DNA from: Archangium gephyra
GTDB lineage: Bacteria; Myxococcota; Myxococcia; Myxococcales; Myxococcaceae
Direction of reading: 5' to 3'
DNA length: 64,000 nucleotides
Assembly (NCBI RefSeq): GCF_001027285.1
Contig: NZ_CP011509.1
Span: 608,501 to 672,500 of the forward strand
A program made the translations under genes and the position numbers. A model generated the notes under the pieces. The model saw only the letters and a program-made list of their open reading frames with translations. It searched no databases and had not been told where the DNA came from. Positions 18,785-28,400 of this stretch are shown here, in pieces; position 1 is the stretch's first letter; every line of letters starts with the position of its first letter.

Positions 18785-19825
18785 ATGAAGGCGGTGGCCG
18801 TGTTCCCGAAGGGCCGCGAGGTGAAGGTCATCGACGTGCCGGAGCCCAGGCTGCGCTCGCCCACCCAGGTGCGGGTGCGCACGCTGGAGGTGGGCGTGTG
18901 TGGCACCGACAAGGAGGTGGTGGAGCAGAAGCACGGCAAGCCTCCCGAGGGGGAGGACCACCTCATCGTCGGCCACGAGTGTCTGGGCGAGGTGGTGGAG
19001 GTGGGCGAGCAGGTGAAGAATCTCGCGCCCGGGGACCTGGTGGTGCCGCGGGTGCGCCGCCCCTGCCCCCGGGCCGAGTGCACCCCGTGCCGGGCGGGGT
19101 ACTCGGACTTCTGCGTCACCGGCGAGTACACCGAGCGGGGCATTCAAGCGGCCCACGGCTTCTGCGCGGAGCTCTTCGTGGAGGAGGCGCTCTACCTGCA
19201 CAAGGTGCCACGCGAGCTGCGGGGCGTGGCGGTGCTGACGGAGCCGCTCACCATCGCCGAGAAGGCGCTGCGCGAGGTGGCGCACGTGCAGACGCGCATG
19301 CCCTGGGAGAAGAAGGAGGGCGGCCGGGCGGTGGTGCTGGGCGCGGGGCCGGTGGGCCTGCTGGGCGCCATGGCGCTGATGCGCGCGGGCTTCCAGACGA
19401 CGATGTACTCGCGTGCCCCCAAGCCCAACCCGAAGGCGGAGATGTCCGAGTCGCTGGGCCTGCCCTACGTGTCCTCCAAGCAGCACCGGGTGGAGGAGCT
19501 GGTGAAGCAGCGCGGCCGGGCGGACGTGGTGTACGAGGCGGCGGGCGTGGCCAGCGTCGGCTTCGAGCTGATGAAGGCCCTGGCCCCCAACGGCGTGTAT
19601 GTCTTCACCGGCGTGCCCGGCAGCGAGGAAGGCGAGCTGGACGAGGGCGAGCTGATGAAGCAGTGGGTGATGAACAACCAGGTGGTGCTCGGCACGGTGA
19701 ACGCGGCGCCGGAGGACTTCGAGGCGGCGGTGGCGGACCTCGGGCGCTTCCGCGCGAAGTGGCCCGGCGGACTGGAGCGGCTCATCACCGCCCGCCACCC
19801 CCCGAGGACTACGCCGAGGTGGTGA
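18785..19825 (+). CDS. Zinc-dependent medium-chain dehydrogenase (glucose 1-dehydrogenase-like), frameshifted at its C-terminus
   Basis: This is a medium-chain dehydrogenase/reductase. It has the catalytic zinc motif GVCGTDKE and GHECLGEVVEVG, a structural-zinc-like loop (PCPRAECTPCRAGYSDFC) and the Rossmann motif VVLGAGPVGLLGA. Overall it is closest in style to archaeal-type glucose 1-dehydrogenases. The ATG at 18785 has an ACAGGAGGTG ribosome-binding site; the upstream extension to 18680 is not coding-like. The last residues (HPPRTTPRW) are aberrant. In the adjacent frame the coding continues naturally (EDYAEVV … GSHIKDIIVFSRG) to a TGA at 19876-19878. One missing C in the run of six Cs at 19798-19803 would restore it. 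The true gene probably ends at 19878. Confidence 0.85.
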   Translation: MKAVAVFPKGREVKVIDVPEPRLRSPTQVRVRTLEVGVCGTDKEVVEQKHGKPPEGEDHLIVGHECLGEVVEVGEQVKNLAPGDLVVPRVRRPCPRAECTPCRAGYSDFCVTGEYTERGIQAAHGFCAELFVEEALYLHKVPRELRGVAVLTEPLTIAEKALREVAHVQTRMPWEKKEGGRAVVLGAGPVGLLGAMALMRAGFQTTMYSRAPKPNPKAEMSESLGLPYVSSKQHRVEELVKQRGRADVVYEAAGVASVGFELMKALAPNGVYVFTGVPGSEEGELDEGELMKQWVMNNQVVLGTVNAAPEDFEAAVADLGRFRAKWPGGLERLITARHPPRTTPRW

Positions 19826-19901
19826 CGGGTCGGAAGGGAAGCCACATCAAGGACATCATCGTCTTTTCCCGGGGGTGAGAAACGGGTGACACTGCGTAGG
19901 T

Positions 19902-19936
19902 CCCCTCTCCCCCTGGGAGAGGGTTAGGGTGAGGGT
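19902..19936 (+). repeat. Dispersed palindromic repeat, copy 1 of 4
   Basis: The unit is CCCTC(T/G)CCC followed by (C/T)C(T/C)GGGAGAGGG, a 3-4-nt spacer and GGGTGAGGG. The first part forms a hairpin, CCTCTCCC with GGGAGAGG. Similar repeats are widely scattered in high-GC proteobacterial spacers. This copy lies between the dehydrogenase and the cyclase-family gene. Confidence 0.75.
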
Positions 19937-19980
19937 CTCTCAACCCCAGAGGACACCCGAGTCCCGAAGAGGAGAAGCAC

Positions 19981-20622
19981 ATGGAGGGAGTCTGGCTGGA
20001 CATCTCGGTGCCGTTCGGTGAGGAGCCCTCGCCGGAGGGCGTGGGTGAGGCCCCGAGGGCGGAGCTCCCGGAGAGCTCGGCGCAGCAGGCCGAGTGGCTC
20101 AAGCGCGCGGCGTGGATGGGGACGTACGTGACGGCGCCGCCGAGCCTGGAGCTGGACCTGGAGGACATGGAGCGGCTGCCGCTGACGGCCACGGTGGGCA
20201 AGGCGCGCGTGCTGCACCTGGACGACGTGGACTGCATCCGGGCCGACTCGCTGGCCGAGTACGAGCCGAGGCCGGGGGAGCGGTTGCTGCTGCGCACGCG
20301 CAACTCGCAGCGCGAGTGGTGGAAGCGGCCGCATGAGGACTTCGTGCGCCTGTCGGACGCGGCGGCGCGGCTGCTCATCGAGCGCCAGGTGGCGTGCGTG
20401 GGCGTGGACTACGTGTCGCGCTCGGGCTTCCAGGCGGATGGCCTGGCCGTGCACCAGCTGCTGCGCGAGGCCGGGGTGTGGATCATCGAGGGGCTCGACT
20501 TGAGCGACGTGAAGGTGGGGGTGCACGAGCTGGTGTGCCTGCCGCTGAACGTGAAGGCGGAGTGGGGCTCGCCCGCCCGGGCGCTGCTGCGGGCGATGCG
20601 CGGCGACTCGTCCGTGGGGTAG
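19981..20622 (+). CDS. Cyclase/kynurenine-formamidase-family protein lacking the metal-binding motif
   Basis: This is a 213-residue protein with the cyclase (PF04199) fold. The family's middle (LLLRTRNSQREWWK) and C-terminal signatures (VGVDYVSRSG, HQLLREAGVWIIEGLDL, VCLPLNVKAEWGSPARALL) are clear. The active-site motif HxGTHxDAPxH of formamidases is changed to WMGTYVTAPPSLELD, so both His ligands and the Asp are lost. It is therefore probably not a zinc-dependent hydrolase and may bind a ligand or serve as a structural homologue. GAAGAGGAG lies before the ATG at 19981. It is co-directional with the dehydrogenase and the GH15 gene, but no common pathway is evident. Confidence 0.75.
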   Translation: MEGVWLDISVPFGEEPSPEGVGEAPRAELPESSAQQAEWLKRAAWMGTYVTAPPSLELDLEDMERLPLTATVGKARVLHLDDVDCIRADSLAEYEPRPGERLLLRTRNSQREWWKRPHEDFVRLSDAAARLLIERQVACVGVDYVSRSGFQADGLAVHQLLREAGVWIIEGLDLSDVKVGVHELVCLPLNVKAEWGSPARALLRAMRGDSSVG

Positions 20623-20700
20623 CCGGGGAGGCGGGGACTGGCCTCCCGTCACCTCGGGCCCACCGGACGCATACATCTCCTGGACGGGGAGGTGTCGGCC

Positions 20701-22566
20701 ATGGATGGGCAGCAGAAGACGTCCCGAGCTCCAGCCATCGAGGACCACGGCGTCATCGGGGACCTGCGCACGGTCGCCCTGGTGGCGACGGACGGGACGA
20801 TGGACTGGCTATGCTTCCCCCACTTCGACAGCCCGAGCGTCTTCGCGGCGCTGTTGGACCCCGAGAAGGGCGGGCACTTCCGCATTGCCCCGGAGGTGGA
20901 CGGGGAGCGGGTGGTGCACAAGCAGTTCTATTGGCCGGACAGCAACGTGCTGGTGACGCGCTTCTACTCGCCGGACGGGGTGGGCGAGCTGGTGGACTTC
21001 ATGCCCATGGGCCGGGGGGGCCACGCGGGCCGGGTGCGCGAGGTGGTGCGGCGCATCCGCGTGGTGCGCGGCGAGCTGGCCTTCCGCGTGGAGTGCGCGC
21101 CGGCCTTCAACTACGGCCGGGACACGCACCAGGTGCGGATTCTGCACGGCGGGGCGAGCTTCGTGTCGGAGACGCTGAAGCTGACGCTGGTGACGTCGGT
21201 GCCGCTGGAGACGGACGGGCGGCGCGTCACCGGGCGCTTCACGCTGCACGAGGGACAGTCGGCGGTGTTCGGCCTGCGCGAGGGCGCACCGGACTCGTGC
21301 CATGACACGGTGATGGGGCACGAGGCCTCGGAGGCGCTGTTCCGGAGCACGGTGGACTACTGGCGGCACTGGGTTGCGGGGTGCAGCTACACGGGGCGGT
21401 GGCGCGAGGTGGTGCAGCGCTCGGCGCTGGCGCTCAAGCTGATGACGTTCGAGCCCTCGGGGGCCATCGTCGCGGCGCCCACGTGCAGCCTGCCCGAGGC
21501 ACCGGGCGGCGTGCGCAACTGGGACTACCGCTACGTGTGGATTCGCGACGCGGCCTTCACGGTGTACGCGCTCTTGCGCATTGGCTTCAAGAAGGAGGCG
21601 GGGGCCTTCATGCGCTGGCTGGAGGCCCGCATCGCGGCGCTACCCGAGGGAGCGCCCTTGCCCCTCATGTATGCGTTGGACGGCGGCGAAGTGCCCAGGG
21701 AGCAGGAGTTGTGGCACCTGTCTGGCTATGGGGGCGCGAGGCCGGTGCGCATCGGCAACGGGGCGGCGCACCAGCTGCAGCTGGACATCTACGGGGAGCT
21801 GATGGACTCGGTGTACCTGTACAACAAGCACGGGGCGCCCATCTCGTATGACTTCTGGAGGCACCTGCGGCGGCTGGTGGACTGGGTGTGCGAGCACTGG
21901 CAGGAGCGGGACGAGAGCATCTGGGAGGTGAGGGCGGGGAAGCAGAACTTCGTGTACTCGAAGATGATGTGCTGGGTGGCGGTGGATCGGGCGATCCGGC
22001 TGGCGGACAAGCGCAGCTTCCCGGCGGACCGGGCGCGGTGGCTGCGCACGCGCGACACCATCTTCGAGGAGATCATGCAGAAGGGCTGGTGCGCGAAGCG
22101 GGGCGCGTTCATCCAGTCGTACGAGACGATGGCGTTGGACTCGGCGAACCTGCTGATGCCGCTGGTGTTCTTCCTGTCGCCAGTGGACCCGAGGATGCTG
22201 TCGATGCTGGACATCCTCCGCAAGCCACCGGCGCAAGGAGGGCTGGCGTCGGACGGGCTGGTGTTCCGCTACGACGCGGAGGCGACGGAGGACGGGGTGT
22301 CGAGGGGGAGGGAGGGCACGTTCAACCTGTGCACCTTCTGGATGGTGGAGGCGATGACGCGGGCGAGCGTGACGAGGCCGGATCTGCTGGACGAGGCGCG
22401 GCTGACGTTCGAGCGGATGCTGGGCTACGCGAACCACGTGGGACTGTACGCGGAGCAGACGGGGCCCTCGGGCGAGGCACTGGGCAACTTCCCGCAGGCC
22501 CTCACGCACCTGTCGCTCATCAGCGCGGCCTACAACCTGGATCGTGCGCTGGGGCACCGGGACTGA
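20701..22566 (+). CDS. Glycoside hydrolase family 15 protein (glucoamylase/trehalase type)
   Basis: This is a protein of about 621 residues. The N-terminal beta-sandwich begins [20 protein letters not shown] and contains IDWL-type [13 protein letters not shown]. The (alpha/alpha)6 catalytic barrel has [19 protein letters not shown], carrying the RD of GH15, and a later acidic segment ([19 protein letters not shown] style) near residue 420. Members hydrolyse alpha-glucosidic bonds in dextrins, isomaltose or trehalose, and bacterial ones are often cytoplasmic trehalases. No signal peptide is seen, which suggests a cytoplasmic role. The ATG at 20701 follows GGGGAGG; a GTG at 20692 is an alternative. 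It probably forms its own transcript ending at the hairpin at 22593-22617. Confidence 0.9.
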   Translation: MDGQQKTSRAPAIEDHGVIGDLRTVALVATDGTMDWLCFPHFDSPSVFAALLDPEKGGHFRIAPEVDGERVVHKQFYWPDSNVLVTRFYSPDGVGELVDFMPMGRGGHAGRVREVVRRIRVVRGELAFRVECAPAFNYGRDTHQVRILHGGASFVSETLKLTLVTSVPLETDGRRVTGRFTLHEGQSAVFGLREGAPDSCHDTVMGHEASEALFRSTVDYWRHWVAGCSYTGRWREVVQRSALALKLMTFEPSGAIVAAPTCSLPEAPGGVRNWDYRYVWIRDAAFTVYALLRIGFKKEAGAFMRWLEARIAALPEGAPLPLMYALDGGEVPREQELWHLSGYGGARPVRIGNGAAHQLQLDIYGELMDSVYLYNKHGAPISYDFWRHLRRLVDWVCEHWQERDESIWEVRAGKQNFVYSKMMCWVAVDRAIRLADKRSFPADRARWLRTRDTIFEEIMQKGWCAKRGAFIQSYETMALDSANLLMPLVFFLSPVDPRMLSMLDILRKPPAQGGLASDGLVFRYDAEATEDGVSRGREGTFNLCTFWMVEAMTRASVTRPDLLDEARLTFERMLGYANHVGLYAEQTGPSGEALGNFPQALTHLSLISAAYNLDRALGHRD

Positions 22567-22592
22567 GCCGCCCGCCGGGCGCGCTCGTCTCC

Positions 22593-22617
22593 AACTGGTC
22601 CAACAATCGGACCAGTT
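22593..22617 (+). terminator. Hairpin downstream of the GH15 gene
   Basis: AACTGGTCC (22593-22601) and GGACCAGTT (22609-22617) form a perfect 9-bp stem with a 7-nt loop, 27 bp after the GH15 stop. There is no T-run, so it is either a weak terminator or a protein-binding palindrome. The 311-bp spacer 22567-22877 otherwise holds only repeat copy 2 and the next gene's ribosome-binding site. Confidence 0.45.
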
Positions 22618-22656
22618 CGCGCCCATCGTCACCGGAAGGCTCCTCCGCGCCTGCCT

Positions 22657-22690
22657 CCCCTCGCCCTCCGGGAGAGGGTCAGGGTGAGGG
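22657..22690 (+). repeat. Dispersed palindromic repeat, copy 2 of 4
   Basis: This copy has the same unit as at 19902 (CCCTCGCCCTCCGGGAGAGG, then a spacer and GGGTGAGGG), in the same orientation. It lies between the GH15 gene and the TIGR04222 gene. Confidence 0.75.
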
Positions 22691-22877
22691 GGCCACGGCT
22701 CCCGGGTTGCCCCGGTGTGAGGCGCCGCGGCTCCCATGAGACACTCCGGGCCGGGTGTCACCGTCCCGCCCCCCGCGAGTCACGCGGATGTCACAGGAGG
22801 AGCCGTTACCTCCGGGGTGTTCTTCCTGCAAGGGAAGGCGAAACCCGAGAAGGGCGAAGGCCCGGAGGAGGGAAGCC

Positions 22878-23780
22878 ATGAACCCGTTGGATTGGAATGG
22901 CGAGCAGTTCCTGGAAGCGTACCTGCCGTTCGGCCTGGTGATGCTGATCGCGGCGAGTCTCTGGCGGTCCCTGTTGAAGTGGAGCGAGCCGTCGGAGGAG
23001 CCGCGCCCCGGCGAGTTGGAGCTGGACCCCTACCAGGTGGCGATGCTCGAGCGGAGGGAGGGCGGGGTGAGGGCGGCGGTGGCGGCGCTGGTGCATGCCG
23101 GGGCGCTGCGATTCGAGAGCGGGGTGCTGAAGGCGGTGGACGGGCCGCCGCTGCGGCTGCTGCCCTTCGAGCGCGCGGTGTACGAGGCGGTGGCCGGTGG
23201 ACTGAAGGAGGTCTCGCAGCTGGAGACGAAGCTGAGCCGGGAGCTCGACCGGATGGAGGAGGGGCTGCGTCAGCGGGGCCTGCTGCTGAGTCCCGAGATG
23301 GCCGAGCGGTACAAGTACCCGAGGTTCCTCTTCTACGGAGTGGCGCTGGGGCTGGGAGGGATGAAGCTGCTGGTGGGGCTGTGGCGCGACAAGCCGGTGG
23401 GGTACCTGGTGATCGTGATCCTCTTCGGCATGATGATGGGCTCCCTGCTGTTGCAGGGCGCGCCGCGGCGCACGAAGCGGGGTGACAAGGCGCTGGCGAT
23501 GCTGCGGCGGGACAACGAGGCGCTGCGGACGACGGCGAAGGCGGACGGGGCGTGGGGGGCGATGAGCAGCGGGAGTGTGGCGATGGCGGTGGCGCTCTTC
23601 GGGACGGGGCTGCTGGCGGCCTCGGGGATGGGAGACCTGCGCGACTACCTGGTGCCGCCGGGGAGCGGGGGTTCCGACATCGGGGGTGACAGTGGAGGAG
23701 GCGGCGACGGCGGAGGAGACGGGGGCAGCAGTTGCGGCGGCGGAGGCTGCGGCGGTTGTGGGGGTGGAGGCGGGGATTGA
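22878..23780 (+). CDS. TIGR04222-type membrane protein with Gly/Cys-rich C-terminal tail (possible modified precursor)
   Basis: This is a 300-residue protein. It has an N-terminal TM segment (LPFGLVMLIAASLW), a cytoplasmic-looking middle domain starting LDPYQVAMLERREGGVRAAV (the TIGR04222 signature region), two further TM segments (YLVIVILFGMMMGSLLL and SVAMAVALFGTGLLAA), and a 40-residue tail almost purely Gly, Asp, Ser and Cys. The tail has three Cys near the end (CGGGGCGGCGGGGGD) and one more just upstream. The ATG at 22878 follows GGAGGAGGGAAGCC. The adjacent DUF692 oxygenase and SCO6045-like partner are typical of MNIO modification systems, so the tail may be the modified core. That role is inferred. 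Confidence 0.8.
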   Translation: MNPLDWNGEQFLEAYLPFGLVMLIAASLWRSLLKWSEPSEEPRPGELELDPYQVAMLERREGGVRAAVAALVHAGALRFESGVLKAVDGPPLRLLPFERAVYEAVAGGLKEVSQLETKLSRELDRMEEGLRQRGLLLSPEMAERYKYPRFLFYGVALGLGGMKLLVGLWRDKPVGYLVIVILFGMMMGSLLLQGAPRRTKRGDKALAMLRRDNEALRTTAKADGAWGAMSSGSVAMAVALFGTGLLAASGMGDLRDYLVPPGSGGSDIGGDSGGGGDGGGDGGSSCGGGGCGGCGGGGGD

Positions 23781-24613
23781 AGCCGCCCGCGGGAGTGGGG
23801 CTGGGGTGGAGGAGGCAGCTGGCGCACTACCTCGACGAGGCGGAGCGGGTGGACTTCGTGGAGGTGCTGGCCGAGCACCTGGATCCAAAGGGCCCGCTGC
23901 CGGAGCCGCTGAAGCGGCTGAAGGAGCGGGGAGTGCCGGTGGTGCTGCACGGGGTGTCGCTGGGGCTGGGGAGCGCGGAGCCGCCGGAGCGCGGGAGGCT
24001 GGACATGCTGGCGCGGCTGGCCGAGCGGCTGGGCGCGGTATGCGTGAGCGAGCACCTGGCCTTCGTGAGAGCGGGAGGAGTGGAGAGCGGGCACCTGCTG
24101 CCGCTGCCGCGCACGGGGGAGATGTTGGAGGTGCTGGCGGAGAACGTGCGGCGGGCGGAGGCGGCGCTGCCGGTGCCGTTGGCACTGGAGAACGTGGCGA
24201 GCCTCTTCGAGTGGCCGGGCGAGGGGATGACGGAGGCCCGGTGGCTGGCGGGGGTGCTGGAGCGGACGGGGGTGGGGGTGCTGCTGGACGTGGCGAACCT
24301 GTACGCGAACACGCTCAACCACGGGACGGACGCGGAGGAGGTGCTGGAGGCGGTGCCTCGGGAGCGGCTGGCCTACGTGCACGTGGCGGGAGGGGTGAAG
24401 CGCGGGGGCCTGTACCACGACACGCACGCGCACGGGGTGCCCGAGGGGCCGCTGGTGCTGCTGGAGAAGCTGGTGGCGCGGGTGGGGCCGGTGCCGGCGC
24501 TGCTCGAGTGGGATGACCACTTCCCACCGCCGGAGGTGCTCGGCGCGGAGCTGGAGGCGATGAAGGCGGCGCAGGCGCGAGGCGTGGCGCGGTGGAAGGG
24601 TGGGGGCGCATGA
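23777..24613 (+). CDS. DUF692 multinuclear non-heme iron oxygenase (MNIO)
   Basis: This is a protein of about 278 residues with a TIM-barrel DUF692 fold. Metal-ligand-bearing segments are visible: VVLHGVSLGLG, VSEHLAF, ALENVAS, LLDVANLYAN, YVHVAGG, HDTHAHGVPEGP and LEWDDHFP. Characterised family members (MbnB, TglH, ChrH) modify Cys residues of ribosomal peptides with the help of a partner protein. The start is best placed at TTG 23777: it overlaps the upstream TGA (TTGA), and a GGAGG lies six bases before it inside the Gly/Cys-tail codons. The longer frame to 23732 would read the tail region in another frame. It is coupled upstream to its presumed substrate and downstream to the SCO6045-like partner. 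Confidence 0.85.
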   Translation: MKPPAGVGLGWRRQLAHYLDEAERVDFVEVLAEHLDPKGPLPEPLKRLKERGVPVVLHGVSLGLGSAEPPERGRLDMLARLAERLGAVCVSEHLAFVRAGGVESGHLLPLPRTGEMLEVLAENVRRAEAALPVPLALENVASLFEWPGEGMTEARWLAGVLERTGVGVLLDVANLYANTLNHGTDAEEVLEAVPRERLAYVHVAGGVKRGGLYHDTHAHGVPEGPLVLLEKLVARVGPVPALLEWDDHFPPPEVLGAELEAMKAAQARGVARWKGGGA

Positions 24614-25101
24614 GCGCGCGCGAGAGATTGGCGAAGGCGCAGGCGGAGCTGGCGCGAGCGTTGGGGATGGGAGAGCCGGTGCCCGCGGGCTTCGACGCGG
24701 AGCGGGTGGGAGCGGCGGCCGAGGCACTGGGGATGAAGCGCCGGAGGCTGGTGCAGCGGACGTGGCCGATGCTGGCGGCGGCGTTGGGAGGGGACTTCGC
24801 GAGAAGCTTCGAGACGTGGGCGCGGGAGAATCCGTTGCTGGGAGTGGAGCCGAATCCGTTGGCGGACGGGAGGCGCTTCGCCGGAAGCCTGCGAGTGGCG
24901 GGAGCCTTCCCGGTGGAGGCGGAGGAGGAGTGGATCCACTTCGAGCTGCGCTGGAGGCTGACGAAGGAGGGAGGAGTGGAGGCGAGGAGGGGCGTGGTGC
25001 TGAAGACAGCCCGGGTGGGCAGGGCGAAGCGAAGGATGCTGGCGGTGCGTCTACCCGGAGGCCGGGTCCTCTGGTGGAGCAGCCATCGAGGAAGTCGCTG
25101 A
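24610..25101 (+). CDS. SCO6045-like partner protein of the MNIO cassette
   Basis: This is a 163-residue protein. The N-terminal half matches the SCO6045-like domain: ARERLAKAQAELARAL, then GEPVPAGFDAERVGAAAEAL, KRRRLVQRTWPMLAAALG and FETWARENPL. The C-terminal half is basic (VRLPGGRVLWWSSHRG). It overlaps the DUF692 stop by ATGA. By analogy with other MNIO systems it is probably the precursor-recognising partner of the oxygenase. The link is by context and family resemblance. Confidence 0.7.
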   Translation: MSARERLAKAQAELARALGMGEPVPAGFDAERVGAAAEALGMKRRRLVQRTWPMLAAALGGDFARSFETWARENPLLGVEPNPLADGRRFAGSLRVAGAFPVEAEEEWIHFELRWRLTKEGGVEARRGVVLKTARVGRAKRRMLAVRLPGGRVLWWSSHRGSR

Positions 25102-25146
25102 ATCAGCACGATCGAGCGCTCATCTGGCACGGATCCGGACACATAT

Positions 25147-25181
25147 CCCCTCGCCCTCCGGGAGAGGGACGGGGTGAGGGT
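25147..25181 (+). repeat. Dispersed palindromic repeat, copy 3 of 4
   Basis: This copy has the same unit as at 19902. Copies 3 and 4 sit in tandem 67 bp apart in the 301-bp spacer 25102-25402, which otherwise shows no gene, clear promoter or terminator. Confidence 0.75.
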
Positions 25182-25213
25182 ATCGAGTGTCCCAGGTTGT
25201 GCCCGTGTCAGCT

Positions 25214-25247
25214 CCCTCGCCCTCTGGGAGAGGGTTGGGGTGAGGGT
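25214..25247 (+). repeat. Dispersed palindromic repeat, copy 4 of 4
   Basis: The unit is CCCTCGCCCTCTGGGAGAGG followed by TTG and GGGTGAGGGT, in the same orientation as the other three copies. Confidence 0.75.
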
Positions 25248-25402
25248 CTGGAGACCCGCTTCTTCATCATGGTGTGTGACTCCAGGTGTTGACGGGGTAG
25301 GCCCGGTTTCACTCGTGCCGCGTCTGCTGGAGAAGCTCGCCCGGCTCCCGGACAGCCTGTGTGAGGCCCCTGTCCAAGCCCCCCGGCTGCTAAGCTGCGC
25401 CC

Positions 25403-28400
25403 GTGCGGAACGAGCCTCTCGCGGCCCACCCAACTCCTCCCGACGCCCGGCCCTACCGGGGCCTGCTGGCCTTCGAGCCCGAGCACCGCCGCTTCTTCTT
25501 CGGACGCGGCGAGCTGGAGCGCGAGCTGGTGCTGCGCGTCCGTGCGTCGATGGGAGGCTGGGGCTCGCGCTTCCAGGTGGTGGTGGGGGCCTCGGGGAGC
25601 GGCAAGTCCTCGCTGGTGCTGGCCGGGCTGGTGCCTCGCCTGCACGAGGACGCGCGTGAGCCCTGGGACACCGTCGTGCTGCGGCCCGGCGAGGCCGGCG
25701 CCCCGCGGATGCTCGAGGTGGAGGAGGGCCCGGGCCGCTTCAGCTCGCTCGGCCGGCTGCGCGCGCTGCTCTCCGGACTCCACGGCCAGGGCGGAGCGTC
25801 CACGGGCCAGGGGGCCACCGTCGCCGAGGTCCTCCGCGAAGCGAAACGGCTGCGCGAGGCGGGGCCGGAGCGGTGGCTGCTGGTGGTGGTGGATCAGCTC
25901 GAGGAGCTCTTCACCCAGGTGTCCACGGTGGAGGAGCGCGAGGCCCTCATGCGGGCGCTGTGGAGGCTGGCGCACACGCCGGAGGTGCGGGTGGTGGTGG
26001 TGGCCACGCTGCGGGTGGACGCGCTCGGGCGCTGCGAGCACGTGCGGGTGGACCACGAGGGGCCGCAGCTGGAGTCGGTGGTGTACTCGGCGGCGCACCG
26101 GCTCTTCGTGGGCCCGCCGCGGGCCGAGCAGCTCGCGGACGTCATCGAGGGCCCGGCGCGGGTGGTGGGGCTGGAGCTGGAGCCGGGGCTGGTGGAGGTG
26201 CTGCGGCGGGACGTGGAGCAGGAGCCCGGAGCGCTCCCGTTGCTGCAGCATGCGCTGGACCAGCTCTGGGAGCGGCGGACGGGGAGCCGGCTGACGCGGG
26301 CGGCGTACGAGGAACTGGGCGGGGTGGTGGGGGCGATGGCGCGCACGGGAGACCGGCTCTACGAGTCGCTGCCCGAGGCGGAGCGGCACCAGGCGCGGAG
26401 GCTGTTGGCGAGGCTGGTGGACCTGCGCGAGGAGATGAGCCCGCACGCGCGGCGCGAGGGGTTGAAGCAGCTGCGCCCGGAGCGGGAGGACGAGGCGGCG
26501 GCGTTCGACGCGGTGGTGGAGAAGCTGGTGCGGCACCGGCTGGTGGTGCGGGGCGAGGACGGGGGACAGCCGCCGGAGCCGTGGCTGAGGCTGGCGCACG
26601 AGGCGTTGATCCGCCGGTGGGGCCGGCTGGTGGAGTGGGTGCGGGAGGGCCGCAAGCAGGAGCCGCGGGCGAGCGAGGCGGAGACGCGGGAGCGCGAGCG
26701 CACGCGGTATGCGAGGGACGTGGCGCGGGTGCTCCAGGCGAGGCGGCTGCTCGAGTGGGACCTGGCGCTGGCGGTGCTGGTGCTGCGCGAGGTGGCGGAG
26801 CCGGAGCGGACGCCGGAGTGGCACCCGAGCGTGCTCGAGGCGCTGCACCGGGGGGCGATGCAGCCGCAGGTGCTCGCGGGCCACGAGGGGCGGGTGGAGC
26901 TCGCGGCCTTCAGCGCGGACGGCGAGCGGGTGCTGACGGGCTCGGCGGACGGGACGGCGCGGGTGTGGAGGGGGGACGGTGCGGGCGAGCCGGTGGTGCT
27001 CGGGGGACATGAGGGAGGCGTGTGGTCCGCGGAGCTGAGCGCGGACGGCGCGCGGGTGCTCACCACGTCGCAGGAGGGACGGGTGCGGGTGTGGAGGGCG
27101 GACGGTGCGGGCGAGCCGGTGGTGCTCGCGGCGTACGAGGAGCGGGTGTGGCCCGCGGAGTTCAGTCCGGACGGGCAGCGGGTGCTCAGCGTGTCCGAGG
27201 ACGGCACGGTGCGGGTGGGGCTCGCGGATGGCACGGGCGAGCCCGTCATGCTGCGGGGCCATGGAGGCCGGGTGCTGAGCGCGGCGTTCAGCGCGGACGG
27301 CGAGCGGGTGCTCACGGCCTCGGAGGACGGGACGGCGCGGGTGTGGCGGGCGGACGGCACGGGCAGGCCCGGGGTGCTCGTGGGCCACGCTGGCACCGTG
27401 CGCTCGGCGGCCTTCAGCCCGGACGGGCAGCGGGTGGTGACGGCCTCGGAGGATGGAACGGCGCGGGTGTGGCGAGCGGATGGCACGGGCGAGCCGGTGG
27501 TGCTCGTGGGGCACGCGGGCGCGGTGACGCGCGCGGAATTCAGCCCGGACGGGCAGCAGGTGGTGACGGCGTCGCAGGACGGGACGGCGCGGGTGTGGCG
27601 AGTGGACGGCACGGGCGAGCCGGTGGTGCTCGCGGGGCACGCGGCGGCGGTGGCGAGCGCGGCGTTCAGCGCGGACGGCCAGCGGGTGGTGACGGCGTCG
27701 GAGGACGGAACGGCGCGGGTGTGGCGAGCGGACGGCACGGGAGCGTCCGTGGTGCTCCGGGGACACGTGGCGGAGGTGCGCTCGGCGGAGTTCAGCCCGG
27801 ACGGACAGCGGGTGCTCACGGCGTCGGAGGACGGGACGGCACGGGTGTGGAATGGCCTCGGAGAGCCGGTGGTGCTCGCGGGCCACGAGGGCGCGGTGAC
27901 GCGCGCGGTGTTCAGCGCGGACGGGCAGCGGGTGCTGACGGCCTCGGAGGACGGGGCGGTGCGGGTGTGGAGGGCGGATGGCGCCGGCGAGCCGGTGATG
28001 CTCGCGGGCCCGGAAGGAGAAGTGGGAGCCGGGGCCTTCAGTCCGGACGGCGAGCGGGTGGTGACGGCCTCGCGGGCGGGGACGGTGCGGGTGTGGAGGG
28101 CGGATGGTGCGGGCGAGCCCGTGGTGCTCGCGGGGTACCTGGCGATGTTGTGGCCCGCGAAGCTGAGCGCGGACGGCGAGCGGGTGCTCACCAAGTCCCA
28201 GGAAGGGGCGGTGCGGGTGTGGAGGGTGGACGGCGCGGGCGGGCCCGTGGTGCTGCGAGGCCATGAGGAAGAGGTGTGGTCCGCGGAGTTCAGCCCGGAC
28301 GGGCAGTGGGTGCTCACCCGGTCGCAGGATGGGACGGCGCGGGTGTGGAGGGCGGACGGCACGGGCGAGCCCGTGGTGCTCGCGGGCCACACGGGAGGAG

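Noticed and set aside
22755-22877. Upstream extension of the TIGR04222 protein
   Set aside because: The extra 41 residues are basic and low complexity. The ATG at 22878 has a strong ribosome-binding site and a natural membrane-protein N-terminus.
25208-28390. A 1060-codon open frame opposite the WD40 repeats
   Set aside because: It is antisense of the repeats; its repetitive PPHPHRP-type sequence has no protein features.
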